Source: Clostridium sp. UBA6758
Lineage (GTDB): Bacteria; Bacillota; Clostridia; Clostridiales; Clostridiaceae
Length of the DNA stretch: 22,986 bases
Assembly (NCBI GenBank): GCA_002453475.1
Contig: DKGY01000024.1
Location: forward strand, 27,355 to 50,340
Direction of reading: 5' to 3'
In this document: piece by piece, positions 7,763-15,784 of the stretch
Layout: each line of letters starts with the position of its first letter
Position numbering within the stretch: position 1 is the first letter of the stretch
Translations under genes and position numbers: made by a program
The notes under the pieces: generated by a model
Databases searched by the model: none
What the model was told of the DNA's origin: nothing
The model's input: only the letters and a program-made list of their open reading frames with translations

Positions 7763-9286
7763 ATGAATAAAGTAATAATCAATGGAAATGACTTAAGACT
7801 TGAGGATATAGTAAATGTAGCTAGAAATAATTATCAAGTAGATATTAGCGAAGAAGCTATAAAAAGAGTAGAAAAATCTAGAGGAATTGTAGATAAAATT
7901 GTAGAAGAAGATAGAGTAGTTTATGGAATAACTACAGGCTTTGGAAAATTTTCTGATGTATCTATATCAGGTGAAGATTGTAAAACTCTTCAAAGAAACT
8001 TAATTATATCTCATGCGTGTGGCTTTGGTGATAGCCTTGATACAGATATAGTAAGAACAATAATTTTACTTAGAGCTAATGCTTTATCCAAAGGATATTC
8101 AGGAATAAGACTATCTACACTACAAACTTTAGTTGCTATGCTAAATAAAGGAGTTCATCCTATAATACCGGAAAAAGGTTCTTTAGGAGCATCTGGTGAT
8201 TTAGCACCATTATCTCATATGGTATTACCAATGATAGGAGAAGGAGAAGCTGAGTATCAGGGAAAAATAATAAGTGGTAGAGAAGCTATGAATAAAGCTG
8301 GTATAGAGGTAGTTCAATTAATAGCTAAGGAAGGTCTAGCATTAATTAACGGTACTCAAGTTATGACTGCCGTTGGAGCTTTAGCTTTATGGGATGGAAT
8401 AAACTTAATTAAAAGTGGCGATATAGCTGCTGCATTAACAGTAGAAGCGCTAAGAGGAATAAGAGATGCCTTTGATTTAAGAACTCATAACATACGTCCT
8501 CATGAAGGGCAAATTGAAACAGCAAAGAACATATTAGCTTTAGTAGATGGAAGTTCTCTTGTTACATCTCAAGGGGAAATTAGAGTACAGGATGCATATA
8601 CTTTAAGATGTATACCTCAAATTCATGGAGCTTCTAAGGATGCATTAAATTATGCAAAACATAAAGTAGAAATAGAGATTAATTCAGTAACTGATAACCC
8701 AATTGTAACAGAGGAGGGTCACGTTATTTCAGGAGGAAACTTCCACGGACAACCTATGGCATTAACCTTCGATTTCTTAGGCATAGCTATGAGTGAAATA
8801 GCCAATGTTTCTGAAAGAAGACTTGAAAGATTAATTAACTATCAATTAAATGATCTTCCAGCTTTTCTTGTTAAACATGGTGGCTTAAATTCAGGATTTA
8901 TGATAACTCAATATGCGGCAGCAGCTTTAGTTTCTGAAAATAAAATTCTTGCCCACCCTGCTAGCGTTGATTCAATACCTTCTTCTGCAAATCAAGAAGA
9001 TCATGTTAGTATGGGAACAATAGCAGCTAGAAAAGCAAGAGATATAATAAGAAACGCAGAGAGAGTAGTAGCTACTGAAATTTTAGCAGCATGCCAAGCT
9101 ATTGACTTTAGACAGGAATATACCTTAGGTAAAGGTACTAAAGTTGCCTATGAATCAGTTAGAGACGTAGTTAACTTTATAGAAAATGATGTAGTTATGT
9201 ACAAAGAGATAGATAAGGTTACAGAGCTTCTTCGTAGTGGAGAACTAGCTAGTAAAGTTGAAGAAGTAGTTAAAGTTAATTATTAA
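7763..9286 (+). CDS. hutH: Histidine ammonia-lyase
   Basis: Cytoplasmic enzyme removing ammonia from L-histidine to give urocanate, the first step of histidine degradation. At 507 residues it has family length. Key marks: VVYGITTGFGKFSD with the catalytic Tyr Y54, and GSLGASGDLAPLSH, in which A143-S144-G145 cyclise to the MIO electrophile. Also seen are LALINGTQ (192-199), NSVTDNPIV (302-310) and the SGGNFHGQPMA substrate region (318-328), then SIPSSANQEDHVSMG. The ATG at 7763 follows AAGGGGGAG. It is the first gene of the operon hutH-ftcD-hutI-fchA. Phenylalanine/tyrosine ammonia-lyase would be the alternative in the same family, but the hut neighbours settle histidine. Confidence 0.97.
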   Translation: MNKVIINGNDLRLEDIVNVARNNYQVDISEEAIKRVEKSRGIVDKIVEEDRVVYGITTGFGKFSDVSISGEDCKTLQRNLIISHACGFGDSLDTDIVRTIILLRANALSKGYSGIRLSTLQTLVAMLNKGVHPIIPEKGSLGASGDLAPLSHMVLPMIGEGEAEYQGKIISGREAMNKAGIEVVQLIAKEGLALINGTQVMTAVGALALWDGINLIKSGDIAAALTVEALRGIRDAFDLRTHNIRPHEGQIETAKNILALVDGSSLVTSQGEIRVQDAYTLRCIPQIHGASKDALNYAKHKVEIEINSVTDNPIVTEEGHVISGGNFHGQPMALTFDFLGIAMSEIANVSERRLERLINYQLNDLPAFLVKHGGLNSGFMITQYAAAALVSENKILAHPASVDSIPSSANQEDHVSMGTIAARKARDIIRNAERVVATEILAACQAIDFRQEYTLGKGTKVAYESVRDVVNFIENDVVMYKEIDKVTELLRSGELASKVEEVVKVNY

Positions 9287-9338
9287 TATAGCATCAAGGA
9301 TTTTTAAAATTTATATAACATAATTTAAAAAGAAAAGT

Positions 9339-9370
9339 GATGCCAATATATAAATATAGATATTGGCATC
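9339..9370. other. Intercistronic hairpin between hutH and ftcD
   Basis: A perfect 11-base stem, GATGCCAATAT (9339-9349) with ATATTGGCATC (9360-9370), encloses a 10-base loop. On the + strand no T run follows, so it does not look like a terminator for hutH. On the minus strand T-rich sequence follows, but no minus gene ends here. It may protect or process the mRNA ends and set hutH apart from the rest of the operon. Confidence 0.6.
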
Positions 9371-9398
9371 AACTATAAATAAATAGGAGGAGTTAATT

Positions 9399-10295
9399 AT
9401 GGCAAGAATAGTAGAATGTATACCTAACTTTAGTGAAGGAAGAGACAAGGAAAAAATTGAAGCTATAGTAAATGTATTTAGGGGAGTAGATGGAGTAAAA
9501 CTACTAGACTATTCTAGTGATGCAGATCATAATAGATCTGTTGTTACAGTAGTAGGAGAGCCAGAAGCGCTAGAGAAAGCTATAATAAACATGGCAGAAA
9601 AGGTTTATGAAAATATAGATATGAGCACTCATATAGGGGCTCACCCAAGAATGGGAGCTCTAGATGTAGTTCCATTTGTACCTATTGATGGAATTACTAT
9701 GGAAGAGTGTGTAGAAATAGCTAATAGAGTTGGTAGAGTAATTGCAGAAAGATTTAATATTCCAGTATATCTATATGAAAAAGCAGCTACAGCTTCACAT
9801 AGAGAAAATCTAGCAACGGTTAGAAAAGGTCAATATGAAGGTTTCTTTGAAAAAATAAAAGAAGATAAATGGGCGCCAGACTACGGTCCAAAAGAAGTTA
9901 ATGTTAAGGGTGGATGCGTTGCCATTGCTGCAAGACAACCTTTAGTAGCTTTTAATGTAAATCTAGGTACAGATAATTTGCAAATAGCAGATACCATTGC
10001 TAAAACAGTTAGACATTTAGGTGGTGGATTAAGATTTGCAAAGGCTATGGGAGTAATGCTTGAAGATAGAAACATAGCGCAAGTATCTATGAATTTAGTA
10101 AACTATGAAAAAACAGCAGTATATAGAGCTTTTGAAATGGTTAAGATGGAAGCAAAACGTTATGGAGTACCAGTAGTAGGAAGTGAAGTTATAGGCCTTG
10201 TACCAATGGCTGCTTTAATTAATAGTGCTGAATATTATCTTCAAATAGAGAATTTCTCTATGGAACAAATATTAGAAAGAAGAATAAGCGAATAG
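9399..10295 (+). CDS. ftcD: Glutamate formimidoyltransferase
   Basis: Transfers the formimino group of N-formimino-L-glutamate to tetrahydrofolate, giving glutamate and 5-formimino-THF. At 298 residues it matches the stand-alone transferase half of mammalian FTCD, whose second activity is supplied here by the separate gene at 11593. The protein opens with MARIVECIPNFSEGRD, the family signature, and has HIGAHPRMGALDVVPF with the catalytic histidine at H82. RQPLVAFNVNLGT (184-196) and PVVGSEVIGLVPMAAL (259-274) are further folate/transferase-domain marks. The ATG at 9399 follows AGGAGGAG. It is third-step machinery in the operon, 112 bases after hutH and 23 bases before hutI. Confidence 0.95.
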   Translation: MARIVECIPNFSEGRDKEKIEAIVNVFRGVDGVKLLDYSSDADHNRSVVTVVGEPEALEKAIINMAEKVYENIDMSTHIGAHPRMGALDVVPFVPIDGITMEECVEIANRVGRVIAERFNIPVYLYEKAATASHRENLATVRKGQYEGFFEKIKEDKWAPDYGPKEVNVKGGCVAIAARQPLVAFNVNLGTDNLQIADTIAKTVRHLGGGLRFAKAMGVMLEDRNIAQVSMNLVNYEKTAVYRAFEMVKMEAKRYGVPVVGSEVIGLVPMAALINSAEYYLQIENFSMEQILERRISE

Positions 10296-10318
10296 TAATA
10301 GCTTAGGAGTTGAAGTAC

Positions 10319-11575
10319 ATGTCTATATTAATTAAGAATATCGATTGCCTAGTTACCTGTGAAGGTAGCCATAGAAAAAAAGGTAAGGAAATGAATGATG
10401 CTAAAATCATAGAAAATGGTTTTATATTTATAGAGGATGATATAATATCTGTTGTAGGAAAAGATGAGGAATATAAATCCTATATAAATGAAGATACTAT
10501 AATTATCAGTGGTAAGGGCAAAACAGTTACACCAGGACTTGTAGATCCGCATACTCATTTAGTTTATAGTGGAAGTCGCGAAAATGAGTTACCTCTAAAA
10601 TTAAATAAAGTAGGGTATATTGAAATCCTAAATATGGGTGGAGGAATATTAAGCACCGTAGAAAACACTAGAAAAGCATCCGTAGATGAATTAGTAGAGG
10701 AAGCTAGTAACAGACTTAATATAATGCTAAATCACGGTACAACTACAGTGGAGAGTAAATCAGGTTATGGCTTAGACCTAGAAAATGAGAAAAAAATATT
10801 AGAAGTAAATAAAGAATTAAACAACACTCATCCAATAGATGTGGTATCTACTTTTATGGGAGCTCATGCTATTCCTAAGGAATATAAAGAAGATAGAGAA
10901 GGCTTTATAAAGCTTATAATGGAAGAAATGATACCAAGCATAGCAGAAGAAAATTTAGCAGAATTTATAGATTGCTTCTGTGAGGAAGGTGTATTCACTA
11001 CTGAGGAATGTAGAAGAATCCTTGAAAAGGGTAGAGATTATGGAATGAAGCTTAAGCTTCATGGGGATGAAGTTGAATCTGTTAAGGGAGCAGAGCTTGC
11101 AGGGGAGTTAAAATGTATTTCAGCAGAACATTTAATAGCAGCTTCTGATGAAGGAATAAAGGCTTTAAGTGAAAATGATGTTGTAGCAGTATTATTACCA
11201 TCTACAGCTTTTTATTTAATGCTTGGTAAGTTTGCTAGAGCAAGAGATATGATTGATAATAATGTGGCCGTTGCTCTTGCTACAGATTGTAATCCAGGAA
11301 CATCTCCTACTGAATCTATGCAAAATGTTATGACCTTTGCATGTTTTGGTATGAGAATGCTTCCTAATGAGATAATCAATGCTATGACTATAAATGCAGC
11401 CTGTGCTATAAATAGAGAAAAATATGTAGGATCCATAGAAAAAGGGAAAAAGGCAGATATAGCTATATTTAATAGCAAAAACTTAAATTATCTAGTTTAT
11501 CACTTTGGAATAAATTCTGTGGACAAGGTAATAAAAAATGGTAATATAGTTGTAGATAGAGAAAAAAATAAGTAA
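10319..11575 (+). CDS. hutI: Imidazolonepropionase
   Basis: Metal-dependent amidohydrolase opening 4-imidazolone-5-propanoate to N-formimino-L-glutamate, the substrate of the adjacent ftcD product. The start is taken as ATG 10319, 9 bases after TAGGAG; an in-frame TTG at 10310 directly abuts that site and is less likely. This gives 418 residues, normal for HutI. Marks: GLVDPHTHLVYSGSRENE with metal ligands H78 and H80, TTTVESKSGYGLD near 140-152, MGAHAIPKEY near 180-189, LKLHGDEVES near 240-249, SAEHL near 263-267, and ALATDCNPGTSPTESM near 317-332 with the conserved metal-site Asp. It lies 17 bases before fchA. Confidence 0.96.
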   Translation: MSILIKNIDCLVTCEGSHRKKGKEMNDAKIIENGFIFIEDDIISVVGKDEEYKSYINEDTIIISGKGKTVTPGLVDPHTHLVYSGSRENELPLKLNKVGYIEILNMGGGILSTVENTRKASVDELVEEASNRLNIMLNHGTTTVESKSGYGLDLENEKKILEVNKELNNTHPIDVVSTFMGAHAIPKEYKEDREGFIKLIMEEMIPSIAEENLAEFIDCFCEEGVFTTEECRRILEKGRDYGMKLKLHGDEVESVKGAELAGELKCISAEHLIAASDEGIKALSENDVVAVLLPSTAFYLMLGKFARARDMIDNNVAVALATDCNPGTSPTESMQNVMTFACFGMRMLPNEIINAMTINAACAINREKYVGSIEKGKKADIAIFNSKNLNYLVYHFGINSVDKVIKNGNIVVDREKNK

Positions 11576-11592
11576 TTACAGGAGGAATATTT

Positions 11593-12228
11593 ATGTTAGA
11601 TACAAAAACTGTGAGAGAATTTATCGGAGAACTGGGCTCAAATTCACCAGCTCCGGGTGGTGGAAGTGTAGCAGCTCTTTGTGCATCATTATCTAGTGCA
11701 TTATCATCAATGGTTTTTAACTTAACTGTAGGTAAAAAAGCTTATGAAGCATTAAATGATGAAGAGAAAGCATTAGTAAATAAATATTTAGAAGTATCAG
11801 GAAGAGAAAAGGATGAATTCCTAGACCTTATGAATGAAGATACAGAAGCTTTTAATGAACTTATGGCTGCATTTAAAATGCCTAAGGACACTGATGAAGA
11901 AAAAGCTGCAAGAAGTAGTAAAATACAATTAGGTTATAAGGCAGCAACACAAGTACCATTAAAGGTAGCAAGAAGATCCTATGAAATTTATGAAGGAATT
12001 CTAGTATGTGTTAAATACGGTAATAAGAACGCTATATCTGATGGTGGTGTAGCAGCATTATTAGCTCAAAGTGCTATAGAAGGAGCAATTTTAAATGTAA
12101 AAATAAATCTTTCTTCTATAAAAGATGAAGCTTATACAGAAGAAATTAGAAGTGAATTAAAAAGATTAAGTGAAGATGGTATGAAAAAGCAACAAGAGAT
12201 ATTAGCGATTGTAAATCAACATATGTAA
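11593..12228 (+). CDS. fchA: Formimidoyltetrahydrofolate cyclodeaminase
   Basis: Converts 5-formimino-THF to 5,10-methenyl-THF with release of ammonia, feeding one-carbon metabolism from histidine breakdown. At 211 residues it corresponds to the cyclodeaminase half of FTCD and to the clostridial stand-alone enzyme. The family signature SPAPGGGSVAALCASLSSAL (18-37) is clear, with NLTVGKKAYE after it and a mostly helical remainder. The ATG at 11593 follows AGGAGGAAT. It is the last gene of the operon, ending 26 bases before a terminator stem. Serine cyclodeaminase-like paralogues exist, but the ftcD/hutI context makes this assignment firm. Confidence 0.94.
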   Translation: MLDTKTVREFIGELGSNSPAPGGGSVAALCASLSSALSSMVFNLTVGKKAYEALNDEEKALVNKYLEVSGREKDEFLDLMNEDTEAFNELMAAFKMPKDTDEEKAARSSKIQLGYKAATQVPLKVARRSYEIYEGILVCVKYGNKNAISDGGVAALLAQSAIEGAILNVKINLSSIKDEAYTEEIRSELKRLSEDGMKKQQEILAIVNQHM

Positions 12229-12253
12229 CTTAAGGTAATTATACGCACTGTAT

Positions 12254-12309
12254 AAAGAGAATGTCTCAAGGGATTATAATTTATATCCATTGAGGTACAT
12301 TCTCTTTTT
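12254..12309 (+). terminator. Rho-independent terminator of the hut operon
   Basis: AAAGAGAATGT (12254-12264) pairs with ACATTCTCTTT (12297-12307). The stem continues inward through CTCAA/TTGAG with a small bulge and ends in a T run. It lies just downstream of fchA. Confidence 0.8.
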
Positions 12310-12528
12310 CTAAGTAGAATTGTTATAAATATAGTTATTAATTATGAAGTTCTCACTAAATATATGAAAAATAATAACACTAAGAAGTAATAATATTAAA
12401 ATCTATATTATAGTAAGTCATTAATTTTTAAAGCAAAAGTTTGTGAAAATATTGGAAATATGACTAAATGTAAAATAATGAAGAAGTTAGCCGTAAAATT
12501 CTGTAGATAATTTGATATTCTTGTATTA

Positions 12529-12545
12529 AATTTCTTTAAGAAATT
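12529..12545. repeat. 17-bp perfect palindrome upstream of spoIIAA
   Basis: AATTTCTTTAAGAAATT is an inverted repeat of two 8-base arms around a single central T, 98 bases before the spoIIAA start. It is a candidate operator. Confidence 0.5.
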
Positions 12546-12552
12546 ATGGAAA

Positions 12553-12567
12553 AAACTGTAACAGTTT
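12553..12567. repeat. 15-bp perfect palindrome upstream of spoIIAA
   Basis: AAACTGTAACAGTTT has 7-base arms around one A. It lies 12 bases before the TATAAT at 12580, where a -35 region would be, so it is well placed for a repressor or activator. Confidence 0.5.
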
Positions 12568-12579
12568 ATAAATTTAGTG

Positions 12580-12585
12580 TATAAT
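12580..12585 (+). promoter_or_regulatory. Candidate -10 element of the spoIIA operon
   Basis: TATAAT 57 bases before the start codon; the hexamer 17 bases upstream (TGTAAC) is a poor -35 and lies inside the 15-bp palindrome. The spoIIA operon would be expected to use sigma-H, so this may not be the active promoter. Confidence 0.25.
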
Positions 12586-12642
12586 TAGTGTATGTTCTAA
12601 GTGTAAAAATTTATGAATATAATATAGGTTGGAGGGAAGCAT

Positions 12643-12978
12643 ATGTTACTTAGGTTTGAACCTTTAGATGACAAAATCGTAGTTACACTTCAAGGAGAGC
12701 TTGATCATCATAGTGCAGAAGAAGTTAGAACCAGGGTTGATGATATTTTAGATAAAGATGGATATAAGGCTTTAATCTTCAATTTTTCTGGAGTAAATTT
12801 TATGGATAGTTCAGGAATTGGAGCAGTAATTGGAAGATATAAGAAGATGTCCTTAAGGGGTGGCAAGGTGTGCCTAACTAATGTTACACCTACAGTTAAG
12901 AGGATATTTGAGCTTTCAGGTATGTTTAAAATAATTTCAATGTATGAAAATGTTGAAGAAGCACTAAGGAACATTTAG
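12643..12978 (+). CDS. spoIIAA: Anti-sigma F factor antagonist SpoIIAA
   Basis: STAS-domain anti-anti-sigma factor of 111 residues. When unphosphorylated it binds SpoIIAB and frees sigma-F in the forespore; SpoIIAB inactivates it by phosphorylation. LTGELDHH-type sequence is seen as [14 protein letters not shown] (16-29), and the phosphorylated serine is S56 in [15 protein letters not shown], matching S58 of the Bacillus subtilis protein. The C-terminal [14 protein letters not shown] is also conserved. The ATG at 12643 follows GGAGGGAAGC. It is the first gene of the spoIIA operon; the stop is followed by only 17 bases before the spoIIAB ATG. Confidence 0.97.
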   Translation: MLLRFEPLDDKIVVTLQGELDHHSAEEVRTRVDDILDKDGYKALIFNFSGVNFMDSSGIGAVIGRYKKMSLRGGKVCLTNVTPTVKRIFELSGMFKIISMYENVEEALRNI

Positions 12979-12995
12979 TGGGAGGAATTAATGAT

Positions 12996-13427
12996 ATGGA
13001 AAATAAAATCAAAGTTGAATTTAGTAGTTTATCTAAAAATGAAAGCTTTGCAAGAGTTGTAATAGCAGCTTTTGCTGCGCAGTTAGATCCTACATTAGAC
13101 GAGCTTAGTGATATAAAAACTGCAGTATCAGAGGCGGTTACTAATGCAATTATTCATGGCTACGGCAATGAAAGTGAAGGTAACTTTGTAAAATTAGAGG
13201 CTACAATTATTGAGAATGAACTTACAGTTAAAGTAATAGATAATGGAGCAGGAATAGATAATGTAGACATGGCAATGCAACCTCTTTATACATCTAGACC
13301 TGACTTAGAGAGATCAGGAATGGGCTTTACAGTTATGGAAACTTTTATGGATAGCCTAATAGTAGAATCTGTAAAGGGTCAGGGAACAACTGTAACAATG
13401 AAAAAAGCTTTCAACATTGTAAGATAG
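12996..13427 (+). CDS. spoIIAB: Anti-sigma F factor / serine kinase SpoIIAB
   Basis: GHKL-type ATPase of 143 residues that binds sigma-F and phosphorylates SpoIIAA. The frame begins with a GTG at 12978 inside the spoIIAA stop, but the ATG at 12996 is chosen because GGGAGG lies 10 bases before it and the protein then starts [20 protein letters not shown], like known SpoIIAB. ATP-site marks: N-box [12 protein letters not shown] with E46 and N50, G1-box DNGAGI (82-87) and G2-box [13 protein letters not shown] (107-119). Length matches the B. subtilis protein (about 146). The stop at 13427 is immediately before the sigF region, consistent with one transcript and translational coupling. Confidence 0.97.
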   Translation: MENKIKVEFSSLSKNESFARVVIAAFAAQLDPTLDELSDIKTAVSEAVTNAIIHGYGNESEGNFVKLEATIIENELTVKVIDNGAGIDNVDMAMQPLYTSRPDLERSGMGFTVMETFMDSLIVESVKGQGTTVTMKKAFNIVR

Positions 13428-13436
13428 GTGAAAAGT

Positions 13437-14192
13437 ATGAGTGAGAAAATTCATAGAAATAATAACTATAATTATGACGATAATAAAGAACTTATAAAAC
13501 GAGCTAAAGATGGAGATAATGAGGCTTTAGAGTACTTAACAGAGATGAATTTACCTTTGGTTTCTTCTATAAGCAAGAAGTTTTTAAATAGAGGCTATGA
13601 GTACGATGACATATTTCAAATAGGATGTATAGGCTTAGTAAAGGCCATAAATAACTTTGATGACAACTTTAATGTAAAATTTTCTACATATGCTGTTCCA
13701 ATGATTATAGGAGAAATAAAAAGATTTTTAAGAGATGATGGAATGATAAAAGTAAGTAGAAGCATTAAAAACACGGCTAGAAAGTTACATTATGACAAAG
13801 ATGCCTTAACTAAAGCTCTAGGAAGAGAGCCTACTATTGAAGAGTTATCGGAATACTCAAAGGTAGATAAAGAAGATATAATCACTGCCCTAGAATCTGC
13901 TAGTAGTATGCAATACTTATATGATACTATTCATCAAGATGATGGAGCTCCAGTATTACTTATAGATAAGCTCAGTGAGGATTATGAAGAAGATAATGAG
14001 GTAATAGATAAGTTAGCACTAAAAGAAGCTCTAAGTAAATTAGATGTTAAATCAAGACAAATTATAATACTTAGATATTTCAAAGATAAAACTCAAATTC
14101 AAGTAGCTAAGATGATGGGGATAAGTCAGGTACAAGTTTCAAGAATTGAGAAAAAGGTTTTAAAAATTATGAGAGATAGGTTATCGGGATAA
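13437..14192 (+). CDS. sigF: RNA polymerase sporulation sigma factor SigF
   Basis: Forespore-specific sigma-70 family factor, 251 residues. Start ATG 13437 follows TAGGTGAAAAGT; a GTG at 13428 just after the spoIIAB stop is in frame but overlaps the likely ribosome site. Region 2 is clear: FLNRGYEYDDIFQIGCIGLVKAINNFD and KFSTYAVPMIIGEIKRFLRDDG (roughly 45-100), followed by region 3 (LGREPTIEELSEYSKV). Region 4 is DVKSRQIIILRYFKDKTQIQVAKMMGISQVQVSRIEKKVLK near the C-terminus, with the helix-turn-helix. The neighbours SpoIIAA and SpoIIAB control it. A sigma-G or sigma-B identity is excluded by the operon position. Confidence 0.97.
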   Translation: MSEKIHRNNNYNYDDNKELIKRAKDGDNEALEYLTEMNLPLVSSISKKFLNRGYEYDDIFQIGCIGLVKAINNFDDNFNVKFSTYAVPMIIGEIKRFLRDDGMIKVSRSIKNTARKLHYDKDALTKALGREPTIEELSEYSKVDKEDIITALESASSMQYLYDTIHQDDGAPVLLIDKLSEDYEEDNEVIDKLALKEALSKLDVKSRQIIILRYFKDKTQIQVAKMMGISQVQVSRIEKKVLKIMRDRLSG

Positions 14193-14210
14193 TTTTTAAT
14201 TTGTAAATTG

Positions 14211-14237
14211 AAAAAGATGCGTAAGCATCTTTTTTTG
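14211..14237 (+). terminator. Rho-independent terminator after sigF
   Basis: AAAAAGATGC (14211-14220) pairs with GCATCTTTTT (14225-14234) around GTAA and runs into a T tract. It separates the spoIIA transcript from the spoVA genes, which therefore need their own promoter in 14238-14305. In other spore formers that promoter is read by sigma-G, but I saw no confident match. Confidence 0.85.
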
Positions 14238-14305
14238 TTTAAATTTTAGTAAAATGCAGATACTATCATTAATACTTTTACAATTTTGATGTTAGGAGGG
14301 TAATT

Positions 14306-14758
14306 ATGAAAGTAAAAGAAAGTAAAATAAAAGCTAAGTTTCAAAATGTATATGAAAATTCCAAACCTAAACCAACTATATTTAAGAATTCTTTCAGAGC
14401 CTTTTGGACTGGTGGATTAATATGTGTAATAGGTGAAGTCATATTTAAAATATTGATTTATTTGGGTCAAGATAAGTTACAAGCTACTGCGTGGGAAACA
14501 GTAATTATGATATTTCTAGGAGCTCTATTAACAGGGATAGGTATATACGATAGGATTGGTGATTATGCAGGAGCTGGATCTGTAGTACCAATAACAGGCT
14601 TTGCAAACTCAATTGTATCACCAGCCATAGAATTTAAAAAGGAAGGATATGTATTTGGAGTAGCAGCAAAGATGTTTACAATAGCAGGACCAGTGCTTGT
14701 TTATAGCATTAGTGCTTCTGTCATACTCGGAATATTATATTATATTTTTAGGTGGTAA
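14306..14758 (+). CDS. spoVAC: Stage V sporulation protein AC
   Basis: Membrane protein of 150 residues, part of the SpoVA channel in the spore inner membrane that moves Ca-dipicolinate in during sporulation and out at germination. Residues about 26-45 (SFRAFWTGGLICVIGEVIFK), 60-85 and 125-148 are hydrophobic. LLTGIGIYDRIGDYAGAGSVVPITGFANSIVSPAIEFKKEG (about 73-113) is the hallmark shared by SpoVAC and SpoVAE proteins. The ATG at 14306 follows TTAGGAGGG. It is first of a three-gene set, with only 4 bases between its stop and the spoVAD start. Confidence 0.96.
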   Translation: MKVKESKIKAKFQNVYENSKPKPTIFKNSFRAFWTGGLICVIGEVIFKILIYLGQDKLQATAWETVIMIFLGALLTGIGIYDRIGDYAGAGSVVPITGFANSIVSPAIEFKKEGYVFGVAAKMFTIAGPVLVYSISASVILGILYYIFRW

Positions 14759-14762
14759 TAGT

Positions 14763-15782
14763 ATGGGAAGAAAAGTAGGATTACAAACAGTAGAATTATT
14801 GACAAAACCAAGGCTTATAGCTACGTATACAGTTGTTGGTCCCAAAGAAGGAGAAGGGCCATTAAAGGATAATTTTGATGAGATTCTAGAGGATGACTTA
14901 TGTGGTTGCAAAACTTTTGAATCTGCAGAAAGTAAAATGCAATTACATGTAGTTCAAGAGGTACTTAAAAAAGCACACCTTAAAGAGCAAGATATATCTT
15001 ATATTTTTGCCGGCGATTTAATAAATCAATTAATGCCATCTTGTTTTATGGCAAGGGAAGTTAGTATTCCATTTTTGGGTCTATATGGGGCATGTTCTAC
15101 ATTTGTAGAAGCACTTTCACTAGCATCCATATGTCTAGAAGCTGAGTTAGGTAATCATATGATGGCAGTATCTTCATCTCACTTTTCATCATCAGAGCGT
15201 CAGTTTAGAGTACCGCTAGAGATGGGAAGTCAGAGAGCACCATCATCTCAATGGACAGTTACAGGAGCAGCAGCAGTGGTATTAGCTAAAAAGGGAAATA
15301 ATGTACCTCATGTAACTTATATTACCATTGGTAAGGTAAAGGATTATGGAATAACAGATCCTAATGAAATGGGAGCAGCAATGGCTCCAGCAGCAGTTGA
15401 TACTATAAAACAACATTTTGAAGATACAGGTAGAAAGCCTAGTGATTACGACATCATAGTCAGCGGAGATTTAGGTTCTGTTGGTAAGCAAATAACAACC
15501 GAGCTATTAAAGGAATATGGATACAACATAGGATCAAATTATATTGATTGCGGTGATGAGGTATTTGATTGCAAATCTCAGGGTACCAACTGTGGAGGTA
15601 GTGGAGCAGGATGTTCCGCTACAGTTATGAGTAGTATGATTTACAAAGGAATGATACAGAAAAAATATAAAAAGGTATTATTAATTGCTACAGGAGCACT
15701 TTTAAGCACTATATCGAACTATCAAGGTGAAACTATACCAGGTATAGCCCACGCTATTGCTCTAGAGTTTGGGGGTGAATAA
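14763..15782 (+). CDS. spoVAD: Stage V sporulation protein AD
   Basis: Thiolase-fold protein of 339 residues that binds dipicolinic acid on the outer side of the spore inner membrane. The frame reaches back to 14697 inside spoVAC, but ATG 14763 is chosen: AGGTGG lies just before it, at the end of spoVAC, and the product then starts MGRKVGLQTVELLTKPRLIATYTVVGPKEGEGPL, matching known SpoVAD in start and length. Marks: DLINQLMPSCFMAREVSIPFLGLYGACSTFVEAL (about 85-118), SSSHFSSSERQFRVPLEMGSQRAPSSQWT (about 140-168) and the C-terminal LLIATGALLSTISNYQGETIPGIAHAI. It lies between spoVAC and spoVAE as in other clostridia. Confidence 0.97.
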   Translation: MGRKVGLQTVELLTKPRLIATYTVVGPKEGEGPLKDNFDEILEDDLCGCKTFESAESKMQLHVVQEVLKKAHLKEQDISYIFAGDLINQLMPSCFMAREVSIPFLGLYGACSTFVEALSLASICLEAELGNHMMAVSSSHFSSSERQFRVPLEMGSQRAPSSQWTVTGAAAVVLAKKGNNVPHVTYITIGKVKDYGITDPNEMGAAMAPAAVDTIKQHFEDTGRKPSDYDIIVSGDLGSVGKQITTELLKEYGYNIGSNYIDCGDEVFDCKSQGTNCGGSGAGCSATVMSSMIYKGMIQKKYKKVLLIATGALLSTISNYQGETIPGIAHAIALEFGGE

Positions 15783-15784
15783 AT

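Larger units (their letters stand above)
12310..12642. other. Gene-free control region upstream of spoIIAA
   Basis: No plausible gene is seen on either strand in these 333 bases. They hold two perfect odd-length palindromes (12529-12545 and 12553-12567), a TATAAT at 12580-12585 and three AGTGTA repeats (12576, 12587, 12600). In other spore formers spoIIA is driven by sigma-H with Spo0A; I could not find a confident sigma-H promoter or Spo0A box by eye. Confidence 0.6.

Noticed and set aside
10349..10558. Minus-strand 69-residue open frame within hutI
   Set aside because: Antisense shadow of a well-supported gene with no independent evidence.
12529..12545. CodY or Spo0A box upstream of spoIIAA
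   Set aside because: The palindrome's centre does not fit AATTTTCWGAAAATT, and no TGTCGAA-type Spo0A box was found by eye.
14238..14305. Sigma-G promoter for spoVAC
   Set aside because: A CATTAAT with an upstream GTAAA is present, but the spacing is about 13 rather than 17-18 bases; not supportable.
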